From Acanthosepion esculentum (Eukaryota; Mollusca; Cephalopoda; Sepiida; Sepiidae), in assembly GCA_964036315.1 (NCBI GenBank), contig OZ038517.1, forward strand, positions 22,790,083 to 22,854,082: a stretch of 64,000 nt of DNA, in the 5' to 3' direction. This document shows, in pieces, positions 50,112-61,639 of the stretch. The notes under the pieces were generated by a model, which worked only from the letters and a program-made list of their open reading frames with translations, did not search any database and was not told the origin of the DNA. Both the position numbers and the translations under genes were made by a program. Numbering within the stretch: the first letter of the stretch is position 1; the number at the start of each line of letters is the position of its first letter.

Positions 50112-50545
50112 TATATATATATAGTATTTACATTAGTCGGACTATTGTCCTCATCTTTGTCGCCATATTTGTCACAACGTTTCGGCCGTTGTACGCTCCG
50201 GCCTTCTTCAGGTGGTTGGAATTTCGAACCGAACCCTTTATTTCGATCACTGGGGTAGACTGTTCTAGTTCCACGAGCCATGTTTGATGGATGTCAGTTA
50301 TCAGTTATCTCCTGCTAATTTTCCCTCTGAAAGTTCTCCACTGCCTGAACCGGGTATTGAACTCGCACTCTTTGGGTCTGTCACTGGATCTAACCAACGC
50401 CTTTATCCACTGTGCCATGTGTCCTTGAGGACCTGAAGAAGGCCGGAGCGTACAACGGCCGAAACGTTGTGACAAATATGGCGACAAAGATGAGGACAAT
50501 AGTCCGACTAATGTAAATACTGTACATAATACCTCATCTCAGAAA
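50112..50545 (-). repeat. SINE flanked by about 95-bp inverted copies of its own tail
   Basis: On the minus strand, a SINE head (TGGCACAGTGGATAAAGGCG A box, GAGTTCAATACCCGGTTC B box; 50430-50345) leads to a tail ending near 50112. The tail sequence CCTGAAGAAGGCCGGAGCGT to GTCCGACTAATGTAAATAC is also present in the opposite direction at 50437-50520. The two tail copies are nearly identical, so the element can fold into a long hairpin. Confidence 0.85.
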
Positions 50546-50580
50546 TATATATATATATATATATATATACATACACACTA

Positions 50581-51996
50581 CAGGCAAAATGTTTAGGGCC
50601 ACCCTGCATTTCTTTAAAAAAAATCTCATTTTAAGGTCTTTTTTAAGTAAAAGATAATTTCATTAACTACAGTGCATTTTCTCCTATTTGTCTCTCTCTA
50701 TGCTCTTCTTACTATCAAACATTTCAAATTTGTCTGTCCACAATATATTTTGCTAAATTATTAATATTTCATATGAGAAGCATATTCTGTTTTTTGCCCT
50801 GAACCACTCAGTTGAAAATTTTGGTCATCTCAAAAAGTCTACTACGTTAAATGTTAATACAGTTTCTAAATGTTAACTCGGCACTGATTAATGCTGTAAA
50901 CAAAACCTATGTAGCTGTCTCATTATGACAGAACTTTCTTAGTTTTTTTTTTTTTTTAAGTAATTTATCCCCCCAAAAAAAAAAAAAAAAAGGCAACTCT
51001 CAAAGACAAATTGCCAAGGAATTGAAGAATTCTAGACATGGGTTGCAACATTCATTACAAAGGCAGTTAGAAACTAGTGCAAATGTTGAGAGAAAAAGAA
51101 CTAGAGCACCAAAAGTGATAAATGTTGATGAAGATAAACACTTGATCATTGAGAGCAAAAGAAATAGAAGGAAAACTGCTCCAGGGTTCTTAATTCCTCT
51201 CGACAGCAACCAGTGTACTCTCAAATGTGGAAAAAAAAAAAAAAAAAAAAAATCAACTTAGCTCAGGGTGTGCATAGCCATCAAGAAACTCCTGTTACAG
51301 AAGATGAATAATCAGAAAAGACTTATGCTTTTTTTTTCTTTTTTGTTCATAAGAACTGAACATTAAAAGAGTGACAAAATGCATTGAGGAGAGATGAGTC
51401 CAAATTTGAACTTTTTGCTAGTAAGAGGAGAGTGTATGTCAGAAGAAAGACTGAATGATGAATGTGTGGTTCCAACAGAAGAATGGTGGTGGGTCTATTA
51501 TGGTGTGAGTGTGTTTTAAGGTTTCAGGTCAAGGAAATTATGAAAAATAGAACAATATCATTCAGATTTTACAAAGAAATGCTATACAAAAAAATTCACC
51601 TTTCAACAAACCAACAATCAAAAATACTTCTAAATTATGTCAAAGTTACCTTGAAGCAAGAAAAAAAAAAAGAACAAAATTTTGGAAATTATGACTTAGC
51701 CACCTCAGTCTCCTGACTTTTGAATTGGACAGGAAAATTCAAAAAGAATACCCAAATAGTGAGAGCGAGTTTTTCAGTGCTTGAAGAATACTTGTGAATG
51801 TCTGCCATTCATTTCTTTTTCAAAAACTGTTGGAAAGAATGCCTAGAATTTATAAGATGGTAGTTTTATTGAGGAAAACAAAATATGATGCAGTTATATG
51901 GTAATTTTTTGTTAAAATAAAAAAATATATAAAAATCCTTCATTTTAAGTTTTTTTTTTTTAAATAAATGCAGAGTTACCCCAAACTTTTTACCTA
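50581..51996 (+). mobile_element. Tc1-like DNA transposon, near full length, inactive
   Basis: 1416 bp between TA duplications (50579-50580, 51997-51998). Left end CAGGCAAAATGTTTAGGGCC, right end, complemented, TAGGTAAAAAGTTTGGGGTA; both continue to ...CTGCATTT.TTTAA. It carries a decayed transposase (see next). Confidence 0.9.
50990..51905 (+). pseudogene. Tc1-like transposase pseudogene
   Basis: Shifted frames give the family blocks in order: SQRQIAKELKNSRHG (HTH), RNRRKTAP, DESKFELFASKRRVYVRRKT (first catalytic Asp), GGGSIMVWVCF, a degraded LQQDNDPKHTSKLC block reading FQQTNNQK with the Asp lost, and ELDRKIQKEYPNSES to the end. Several stops, frameshifts and an internal deletion before the DES block make it dead. 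Confidence 0.88.
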
Positions 51997-52016
51997 TAAT
52001 GTGTGTGCGTGTATAT

Positions 52017-52170
52017 ATAATCACTTCACCCCGAGCAGAGCAATAAAGTCAGTGATGCAAGGGGTTACCGAGTGTGAGAGAAAAACTTATTAAGAGAGAG
52101 GACCATAAAAGAATTGGAATTAAGACTGAAGATAATGGTTGACACTGCATTTAAATTTTTGAAGATAAAA
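52017..52170 (-). mobile_element. LINE family A 3' tail
   Basis: TCACTTCACCCCGAGCAGAG, AAGGGGTTACCGAGTGTGAG and GTTGACACTGCATTTAAAT are the family tail in reverse. Confidence 0.75.
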
Positions 52171-52720
52171 TGCAAACTACAAAATACAGAAGTTTAAATA
52201 ACAGCTGAAGGGAAATATGACACTGAAACTTGAAGGTCTATTGGAATAGTAAAAAAATGCCTTCCAAAAACTAAAAGTATCAACAAACAGAAAAATGTTA
52301 GAAACAAAAGAAAAGAACACTGAACTACTAAATGATATTAATCCTCCTATATGGTAGTGAATGCTGAACAATTTCCTTACAGATGAAGAAGAGACTTAAA
52401 GTGACAGAGATATGGTTCTACAGAAGGATAATGAGAATAACCTGAATAAAGCATGGAAGTTTTAAGAAAAATGGTAACAAATAAATGTGACCTAAAATCA
52501 GAAAGAATTTATATTTCTGGGGTACATAATGTGGAAAGAGTTCTTGGGGAAAAATCTATCATTCACAAGATGTAAAAAGGATAGGGGAAAAGTGAGTTAT
52601 CTACCAAATAATCATATAGAAATGGATAGCAGAAAAGAGAATGGGAGAGAGTAAAAAGACAAACAGTGCTAAGAGCTATGAAAGTGTTGTAGTAAAGAAA
52701 AGACTGTCAATTTATAGTAG
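52170..52720 (+). mobile_element. LINE family C 3' coding end
   Basis: GGTTCTACAGAAGGATAATG and later TTTCTGGGGTACATAATGTG, ACAAACAGTGCTAAGAGCTA follow the order of the copies at 32380 and 45475. It is frame-broken. Confidence 0.75.
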
Positions 52721-53119
52721 CAACAAACGTCTGCAATAGATTTCTTGTTTCTCAATCGCAACACTTGTAACCAAATCACAGTTTAAACGATAGTCCGATG
52801 TAACAGTCCAACAAACAACGTAGAAACGACAAAATGGGGTCACAAATCCAACCTTCACTTCTCACCAGCAAAAATGTGTGTTCGTTCCCCAAGCTCAAAA
52901 AATCTTCTCCTTTTATAAGCGAAAAACAACAGCTTCTGTTCACCGAGAGAATTTTCTGATTGGTCACGCCATTCAGGGGAGGGGAGAACATTAGCATAGA
53001 TTCTAGTCGTTGAAGTAGATTTTTTGCTAACTATTTTTGGTAATTTTTCTTCAGCAGATTGCACACAAAACACAAACTTTTTTGGTGGGGTAACTGATTA
53101 TCTCTTTCACTACAAAAAG

Positions 53120-53660
53120 ATAGGAAGTTGTGAGAGCCACGATCAACCTACCTAACGAGCTTGTGTAAATGGATGGCAGAACATGGATTGGTAAGGATAG
53201 TAAAAAGACAAACATTGCTACGAGTTATAAAGGATAAGAAGTTGTAGAGAGCCATGGTCATCCAAGTCCTGAAAGGACATGGTGCATAGAAGTGCGACTC
53301 ATCTTTGTGCCATGCCCGTTCAGGACATAAGCAATCATGGCCCACCACAAGTAGCTCTTAATATTTTTTCCTATTACCATCTCTTACAAACCCTGCTATG
53401 CCATCCATTCAATCAAACTCTCCAGGTAGGTTATGCATACCTTTCCTCTGCTTCTCTTACCTTCAATCTGTCCTGTGAGTATCAAATTTTCCAAGTCCAT
53501 TTTCCTAATTGTGTGCATTAGAAATTTCAACTGTCTCGTCCTGATGTTAAGTATAAGTGTCCTTTTTGTTGCCACCGTTTGTAAAACTTCATCATTGGTC
53601 ACATGTTCCATCCATGGTATTCTCAGCATCCTTCTGCTGAAATAATATTGATTTCCAAAA
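53120..53660. mobile_element. Two LINE family C ends, tail to tail
   Basis: 53120-53290 is plus strand (AACCTACCTAACGAGCTTGT, GTTATAAAGGATAAGAAGTT); 53300-53650 is minus strand, with the frame RRMLRIPWMEHVTNDEVLQT, then TRQLKFLMHTIRKMDLENLI and GQIEGKRSRGKVCITYLESL. The second is the clearest family C protein segment in the window. Confidence 0.82.
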
Positions 53661-55120
53661 TGAACATTTATTTTTTCTCCACCCAGTTGGATAAAATCAT
53701 ACAAACAAATATTTTTGAAGATGGGACAAAACTACAGTTGTGAAGTTCATAGTGGATTTAGTTCCCATTGGGTACTTTATAATTGTGGTTTTGTGCTCAA
53801 CTCAAGTAAGATTTAGCATTTACTCACAAAGACAGAAATTTTGTTAATATTCTTGTGTTTGCATATATTAGAGGTATTTACTGTATTTTTCTAAGTATTG
53901 AATGATGCCTCCTGTCAAGGTTGACAATGACTGTACCAAAGTTTTGCAATTATTACTGCTTGGATAAGAAATTTACCCAAGTGTCACCAACTCTTCTCCA
54001 AAGCTTTGGTGGTGTTTATGTCAAGATACAATATTTTTGTTAGGATATTTGACAAAGTGGATAGGGATGTGGATTATGCCTTTTCTAAGGCTGAAATTTA
54101 AACTTATTTTAATTTCATTTTTAATATCAATAAATATTTCATACTTTTTTCTTAATATATAAGACACATAAATGAATAAAAATTAATTTATAGATTATGA
54201 CAGTTATTAGGGAGATGTGATTAAATATACTTTAATGTTTAAAAAAATAGTCTGTATTATTATTGTTTAGGTAATAAGCATTTTAACAGCACAAATATCT
54301 ATATTGTGGAAAAAGGAATTTTTGAAAATATATGCATTTTTTTTTTACATATTTATGGTTATTTTTTTAAACTTATCAAAAATGACATTCTTGTACATGA
54401 AGTTATGGATAATATTATACATTACTAATTTTTTTTAATTAATAACTATTTGTGCTCAGTTGTTGACATTAATAGTGATCTGATGATGTGTTAAAATTTT
54501 GGAAAAATGCAATAATAAAAAATTTCATCTCTGATAGATGTTGCAATCTGTTAAAAAAAAAATGTGAGCAAAGTCGGTTTACAATATACTGAAAATTTAT
54601 GAACCTTTCTTGCCACTGAAATAAATGGGTGACTGTCAAATAGTGGCAGTTTTCAAGAATTTAATTAATCGAGGAGAAGCTCATAAAAGTTGGGGGCATT
54701 TTTTCTGAAGATAAGAAAATAATAAAAATGGTGTATTGTTTACCATTGTGGGATTTTGATAAACAGAATCAGTTCAAATAAAGTGCATGTGTGTGCATAT
54801 GTGATGGTGGGGGATTTAACAAATTTTACTAAGTATAAACCCACTGATTATTTCAGGGGTAAGAGTAGCACTGTTACTCCTAATATCTGCTTGGATTTAT
54901 ATTCTACATGAGATACTATCCTAAAATTGAGAGAACCTGACATAAATAACAAAAATGACAGTTACCTGTAGAGCTCGTTACCATCATCTAATTTGAAGTC
55001 ATCTTGTTCCTGCTGCCTGCACAAAAGCTCTGGGGCAAAAGTCCATCACAATATTTAGTTTCTGTTGGTAATTTAATTTAATTTCAAGTAATATCACATA
55101 TTTTAACAAAAACAAATAGC
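53660..55120. other. AT-rich DNA without recognised features
   Basis: No exon-like or repeat-family sequence identified. 54050-54700 is extremely AT-rich. Confidence 0.45.
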
Positions 55121-55124
55121 TTTT

Positions 55125-55510
55125 TTTTTTTGTTTTAATCATTTCCCTCCAAGCAAGGTGACAGTGCCACTAAAACACAGGGGTTACATGGAGTGAAAGA
55201 GAACGAGAAGATTGAAAATGTGCAAGATTGAGTAAAAGGAAAAAAGGAACAGGCTTCAAGAAGATAGAAGGCGATTGACATTGCATTTAGATTTTTGGAG
55301 ATTATAATTATCAGGGAAGCAAGAAAATGGGAGGTGCAAGAAAAAACTGTTGCATCTAACTAGTTCAACAGTAAAGCATTGAGACCTAGTTGCCAATCTA
55401 GTAGTATAATACTTAAATTCATGTAGTCCAGACACCAGGGAAAAAAAGCCTGTCCGAGCAGTTACCATGAAAATATTTGTAGAATAGGCAGAAGTATTAA
55501 TAAAATTTCA
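55125..55510 (-). mobile_element. LINE family A 3' end
   Basis: Tail reversed (TCCCTCCAAGCAAGGTGACA) and the frame with SGLHEFKYYTTRLATRSQCF, TVELVRCNSFF on the minus strand. Confidence 0.85.
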
Positions 55511-55559
55511 GTATAAGGTTTTCTTAACCTTTGTAGCAATATTTTTATAATATTAATGT

Positions 55560-56510
55560 TCATCCAATACAAGACCCAAGAGCCACTTAAGGTAGAGGGT
55601 TAGTGCAAGAAGTGAACTTCATAGGGTTATGCAAGAAAATCTAATCCTAGTCATGAAGAGCTCCTGATAGTAGTAATTGGAGAAAACATCCTGCCAGGAA
55701 CCTATCCCACAAACCAAAAATTCTTGGGAAGAAGCTGTTGCAATGGAAATTACTCCTTACTAATGGAATACGAAGAGAATGGGGATGATTCACCCTTGTG
55801 TATGTGACATGGTGGGTCCTAGTTGTAATGGTCAGGGGTGGTGGGACTAAGGATTGTAGCTCATCAGAACACATGCCATGGAAATAATGATAGAGCAGAG
55901 AGAGGCTTGTAGGGTGGAAAATAATTCATCACCCACAAGGTTGCATAGACATTTTTGAACTCTATCAAGACAGTTAAGAGAAGATTGGGCAGCTGCCATA
56001 TCTGATATAGCAGCAATACTCCATTTTTAGTCTGATCTGGCTTTTGGAAAGATAAGATTATAGCAGAGGGAGTCGGATACTCACTGGGGAATGTACAATG
56101 AAAGAACGATTTTTTCAACATCTTTAACAAAAGATTGGATATATGAGTTCCACGAGGTCTGATGTGAGCTTGCATCCCAATAGACATTCAAGGCAAGGAG
56201 CCTCCTTGAGTGAAGACCCATTCATAATGATAAGTGTAAGGGGTCTGCTCGGTGGTAGTGGAATGTTATAAATTTGGGTGAGGTCAGAGGAGAGATGAGC
56301 TGCTAGGTTCCAGATTTTCAGAAGTGCACCTGTAAACTGTCGCATCATCTCCATAGATACTCACTAAGGATTAGAGCATGCTCTTTGGCAGATCTTTAAT
56401 ATAAAGTAGAAAGAGGCTAGGACTAAGGAAAAAACACAATGGAATGCCAACATTGATCTTATAGGCTTCCAATAACTGGCTGTTAACGACAACTTCTGCT
56501 AGGAAGTAAA
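55560..56510 (-). mobile_element. LINE family B, longer 3' part
   Basis: Tail CAAGACCCAAGAGCCACTTA at 55569; minus-strand frames LSALSLFPWHVF, NGVLLLYQIWQL, and upstream SSDLTQIYNIPLPPSRPLT (primer-like loop before the thumb). It is about 950 bp and frame-broken. Confidence 0.78.
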
Positions 56511-57019
56511 CATAAAATGTATATTATGCCAAAAATGTAAAAATTTTACAAGCATTTTGAACACTTAAAAAAAAAAAAACTATGTACGAGATTCACTTTC
56601 AGAGACAACAAATATTTTGTACTTGGTGTCACTTCAGAATGTCACACACATGCAAGAAGTGCGAACCTCCAAAGGAAGATCTAGAAGTACATGCCCTCGA
56701 TTTGGCCAATGTTAATTTGATGAAGTGTAGAAGTTAATAAACAATTATTTTACATATGGAAAAGTCTTGTGTTCTTATCAAGCATTAAGATCTAAAGCAT
56801 TACAGTTTAACTTTTCTTTTTTTACTCTACAAGAAACACTAATCTTTTGGTTCAATGGAAATTGTTATGGTCTATGAGTAATATTAGATTTTACATCTTT
56901 TTAGAATTACTGTAAATGATGAGAGAATCAACAGCCTTATTAAAAGAGTTATGGTGTTCTTCAAAACACCTTGACCAAGAACTAGACTGATAGAGTCATG
57001 GAGGGGGGGGGGGGCTCAC

Positions 57020-57300
57020 AAAAATTTCACTGAAATATGTTGGAAAATTAAAAAAAAAGTTTTCATGTCAAACCTAGAAAATACAAATTTCAAGCAATAT
57101 GGTCATAATATATGGAAAAAAATAGGTGTGTAGTAACTATGAAATAATAATAACTCCCTCTACACAATCCCTTCAAAATTAGGTGAGCGGAGAGAAAAGA
57201 TGCAAAGAAATATGTGAGCCTATGTGAAATTTGATTATGAGGAACTGAAGCGAAACCTTTCACATAACTTCAGACACTCTTCTGGAGTCATGGAGGGGGG
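57020..57300 (+). repeat. Dispersed repeat, also at 62800-63235
   Basis: AAATTTCACTGAAATATGTT through AGCAATATGGTCATAATATA, CCCTTCAAAATTAGGTGAGC to TTCACATAACTTCAGACACT. It is nearly identical to 62815-63225, apart from a MITE present only in the other copy. Confidence 0.85.
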
Positions 57301-57374
57301 GGCTCACAATTTTGATTTAAGATTCGTCCAAAAGAAAATGGTGTTAGCCAAAATGATTCACTATTTAAAAATTG

Positions 57375-57970
57375 ATGTTTTTTTTAATCAATTCACCCCA
57401 AGCAAGGCAGTAATGCTACTAACATGCAAATGGATACTGGGAGTAAAAGAGAATGAAAAGACTTTAAACAAAACCAGAAACCCAATCCAAAAGAAGAAAA
57501 AATGGTAAAACTTTACACCTGTTAAAATGACCAGAGAGGAGTGTGAACTGGATGATAAGAGAACCTATCTACTCCTATTGCCAGAAAAGAAAAAAAAAGT
57601 TAATAAAGTTTCAGAATTTAGACAAAAATGTTAGAAGCATAGAGTTAAAGTAGACTTTAGACGGAACCATAAAGCCAATCCTAAACAAGAAAGAATAAGA
57701 AGTATATTCTTTTTTTCAAAAAAAAAGAAAACCCCTAAAATCTACCTTATTCTCACTTATTTAAAAATGTGAGCCCAAAAAGTTGAGATCTTTCAAGTTA
57801 ACATCAGCACTGATAAGGCAGAAAAAGTTCTCTGGTGATTTTTATTTTTTTAATCAATTCACCCCAAGCAAGGTAATAATGCCACTAAGACACAAGGGTT
57901 ATTGGGAGTGAAAGAGAATGAAAAGACTTTAAAAGGAAATGGAAAAACCAATCCAAAAGAAGAAACAAAG
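57375..57970 (-). mobile_element. Two LINE family A 3' tails
   Basis: CAATTCACCCCAAGCAAGGC occurs at 57390 and, as CAAGG, at 57854, each followed by AATGCYACTAAS and a GGGAGTGAAAGAGAATGAAA word. The second ends in CAATCCAAAAGAAGAAA, as the first does. Confidence 0.8.
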
Positions 57971-58079
57971 GGTTGTTGTGCGGATATATAACATTGACTT
58001 CATTTACAAAGTGAATGGATATACGACAATATAAACATAAAAATTTCAATAAACACAAACGTCTTTGTATAAAAACATA

Positions 58080-58111
58080 TATATATAAGTTGCATGTATA
58101 CAAAAGATAAG

Positions 58112-58164
<53 letters not shown>

Positions 58165-58180
58165 TGCATGTATTTGCTTA
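58080..58180. repeat. (TA)n tract between direct repeats
   Basis: AAGTTGCATGTAT stands both at 58087 and 58161, around a TA tract (about 58113-58160). Confidence 0.8.
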
Positions 58181-58356
58181 CAAAGGATTATGTACCAAAG
58201 AACAATATGTAATTTTTGTACTTTATCTGTTGACTGTATCTCATTGTTCATTTTAATTATGAAATATTTGTCAGTTCTACGTAACACTTGGAAGGAACCA
58301 GTTTAAGGTGCTTCCAAAGGCTTATGAACTCTGCCTACTCGTAATCATACACTTTT

Positions 58357-59060
58357 TCATGTCTTAGGCTTGTCGGGAACATACTGACATGATTTATTTA
58401 CAGAGTTATAACCTTTGTCTGTTGAATGTAAGATACATTCTAACCCATTAGCAAACTTCTGATTATCTCTGCTATCGTTAGTATCATCTCCTAGCAACTT
58501 TAGAATCATTATATGCATGTCTGTAACTGTAAAGAAAGGTGAAGTATTAGAAGAATTAGGTGCGGCACAGATACCCATTAATTTTATTGGAAGGGTATCT
58601 AGCCATGAGTCTTTTCTAGCTATTAATACTGTCTTAATTGTTCTATGTGCACATTCAATCATTTTGTTTGCAAATGGTAACTAGTCATGAATAATCTATA
58701 GAAGCCAAATATTGAAATTATCTCTGAAAATAATTCACTCTCAAACTGAGTGCCACGATCAATTGTCATGTGAAGTTGAACACCCCAACATGTGATCCAC
58801 GCATGAATGAACACATTGGCAACAGATCGTGCTATTATACCTGGTAATGGTTCTGTTTCAATTCACTTAGGTGTGCGGTCAATACAGCTTAACACATATC
58901 TGTAAGGAGTATTGTAGGTTTCATAACGTCTCCTAGTAACAGGGAGTGGGCCAATTATATCAAAGTGGACCATATTAAAGCAAATAGTAGGCAATTCAAG
59001 AGTGTTAATAGCAGATTTTGTATGTCTCTCAAATTTGCTTTTCATTGCACATGTCTTTTA
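58357..59060 (-). pseudogene. gypsy integrase remnant
   Basis: FDIIGPLPVTRR with YVLSCIDR at 59045-58863 is the start of the integrase core (D..GPLP.....Y....D). A frame-broken middle (TQFESELF- and HMTIDRGTQFES-like words near 58760) is followed by the end of the core, IECAHRTIKTVLIARKDSWL at 58662. It is not functional. Confidence 0.85.
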
Positions 59061-59499
59061 TTGTTTTGTCTATATAAGGCCGCAAAAATCTTGTTTTGAT
59101 AAGTTTACATGAGGTTTTAATTCCTGGGTGTGATATTGCATGAATACTATTGGAAATAGATTTTTGTAATTCTCCAGGTATGTACAGTCTGGGAACACCA
59201 GAAGCATTATCATAGTATATGGAGCTATTATTACCAGTACTAAAATTGAATTTTTTTTTTAATCTAGAAATTTTTCTAACTCAGTGTCCTTAAGTTGTGC
59301 AGCAGCTCTAGCTGGCATGTCACACAAATCTACCATAACTGCTAGGGTAAGTCTATACATGCAATCAGCTATAATATTTTAATCCCCTTTTATCTGATAT
59401 ATATTCTGTGAGATTTGCTAATTGCCACTGCTGTCTATCTGACTTAGCAGGGTTTAAACGACTTAATGCACTGCACAAAGGTTTATGGTCATTTAATTG

Positions 59500-60434
59500 T
59501 AAAACTGGTTTTCCTTCAAAAATTGTGTTGAAAATATAACATAGCTGAATATGCTGCAAAAAGTCCCTTATTGAATATCGAATACCGCATTTGAATTTGA
59601 GTTAACTTTTTAGAGAAGAAGCCTCTTGGAATTGGTGCTTCTTCTGTAATTTGATGCAGGGCTGCACCAATTGCATAATTACTGCTATCAGTAATCAACT
59701 GATATTCAGTACAGTCAGACTGTTGGTGAGCTAAAGACAGAAATTCACCGATTCTGCTTTTAATATCGTTAAATGATTGCAATTCCAAGTCATTTTATGC
59801 AGTGTTACGACATATACATATTTTTCTGTTAATGGCATGACCATGTCTGCAAAGTCTGGGATTAATTTTCTATAAAATTTACCATGCTTTAGAAACAACA
59901 AAGATTCTTACTGTCCTCAGGAGGGGAAAATTCTGTAATTCACTAACATTATTTTGTGTAGATCTAATACTGTCGTTTCTCTAATATGTTTAAAATATAA
60001 CGTAGCTGAATATGCAACGAAAAGTTCCTTATCGAAAGTCGTTTGAATTTGAGTTAACTTTTTAAAGAAGAAGCCTCTTGGAATTTGTGCTTCTTCTACT
60101 AATTGATGCAGGGCTGCACCAATTGCATAATTACTGCTATCAGTAATCAACTGATATTCAGTACAGTCAGACCGTTGGTGAGCTAAAGACAGAAATTTAC
60201 TGATTCTGCTTTTAATATCTTTAAATGATTGCAATTCCAAGTCATTTAATGTAAATGTAGTACTACTGCATACATGTATTTTTTCTGTTAATGGCATGAC
60301 TATGTCTGCAAAATTTGGGATTAAATTCCCATAAAAATTTACCATGCCTAAGAAATGAAGAGTTGTACTGTTCCTCATAGGGAGAAAATTCTGTAAGGCA
60401 CTAACATTATTTTGTGTAGATCTAATACTGTCAG
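59500..60434 (-). repeat. 455-bp tandem duplication inside the gypsy RNase H region
   Basis: 59530-59977 and 59990-60434 match along their length, e.g. TTACTGCTATCAGTAATCAA at 59679 and 60132, and CTAACATTATTTTGTGTAGA at 59942 and 60399. The spacing is 453-457 bases. Confidence 0.9.
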
Positions 60435-60695
60435 AGCTAATATTATAAGCCAAAAACTCAACTGAAGTCACATCAAATGTTGATTTTGCTACTGAAATTT
60501 TTAAATTATTATCATGTAGGATTTTTAGAACAGCTTCAACACCTTTTATGTGCGATGAAGAATCATCACTGAAAATAAGAATATTGTCAGTGTATGTTGA
60601 AAAGTTTCGTCCATCTATCTTTGAAAAATGGATGCTGCATTCTTTAGTCCAAATGGCATGTATTTGTATTCATGCAATCCGAGAGGAGAAATAAG

Positions 60696-60698
60696 TAG

Positions 60699-60739
<41 letters not shown>

Positions 60740-61200
60740 GAAATATAGTCTTAAAGTGTGCTATATTTATGGGATAAAGTGCTCAATATCAGGGATAGAG
60801 CGTGTGTAAATATAAAAGTGGACATGGAAGTCAGCACTTAGAGGCGACAGTCTGTTTCATGCTAGTGCAATCGTCAGGCGGCTGACTGTTAGGTCGCCTG
60901 ACGATTGCACTAGCATGAAACAGACTGTCGCCTCTAAGTGCTGACTTCCATGTCCACTTTTATATATATATATATATATATATATAAAAGTGAACATAGA
61001 AGTCAACACTTAGAGGCGACAGTCTGTTTTCATGCTAGATGCAATCATGGTCTGACGATTGCATCTAGCATGAAACAGACTGTCGCCTCTAAGTGTTGAC
61101 TTTTATGTTTACACATGCTCTATCTCTGATATTGAGCACTTTATCTCATAAATATAGCACATCTTAAGACTATATTTCTTCATAGTTATATATATATATA
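60696..61200. repeat. Nested palindromes of the TA-flanked element
   Basis: First palindrome: CACTTAGAGGCGACAGTCTG near 60835 returns complemented near 60935, with arms extending through CGCCTGACGATTGCAC around a short centre (60880-60895). Second: the arms 60985-61040 and 61045-61110 carry the GATGCAATCAT/GATTGCATC variant. (TA)n tracts lie at 60702-60735, between the palindromes (60961-60985) and at 61189-61202. Confidence 0.9.
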
Positions 61201-61376
61201 TTTAAAGACATTTATATATATTATGTTTAACGTTCTTTTTATAGATACAAGTATTTAAGCAAATGCTCTGTTTTATAATAAACAGTATTAAATAACATTT
61301 ACCGGCCTGAATGTCCAAGAAATTTTCATAGAAAATTTTCGCTCTCCGAAATATAATATATATAAATGTCTTTAAA
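61201..61376. mobile_element. MITE with perfect 24-bp terminal inverted repeats
   Basis: 61201-61224 (TTTAAAGACATTTATATATA and TTAT) is the exact reverse complement of 61353-61376. The body has TTTTTATAGATACAAGTATT and TTTACCGGCCTGAATGTC, shared with 8340-8420. Outside the arms, TTGTTGGACTATGTCCAATT at about 61380-61400 is itself palindromic and matches the 8290 copy, so the original ends extend further. Confidence 0.85.
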
Positions 61377-61402
61377 TAAATTGTTGGACTATGTCCAATT
61401 CA

Positions 61403-61436
<34 letters not shown>

Positions 61437-61639
61437 ATCTGGGTGCATTTTGATTTGATAGTATGATGATACCAGGTTGATTTTGCTAAGTCTTGTTTTG
61501 TTGGCTAGTCTATCAGCAATTGAATTAATGTCCAGGATAGGGTATTTATCACTTTTTGTAATGCCGTTTAATATGTGGTAATCATCTGAAATTTCCATCT
61601 GGCTTTTTAATAACATTCTCATTCACTGATTCAAAGAAA

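Noticed and set aside
50345..50430. tRNA gene
   Set aside because: A and B boxes are present, but the rest cannot form a tRNA cloverleaf and the sequence is repeated as a SINE.
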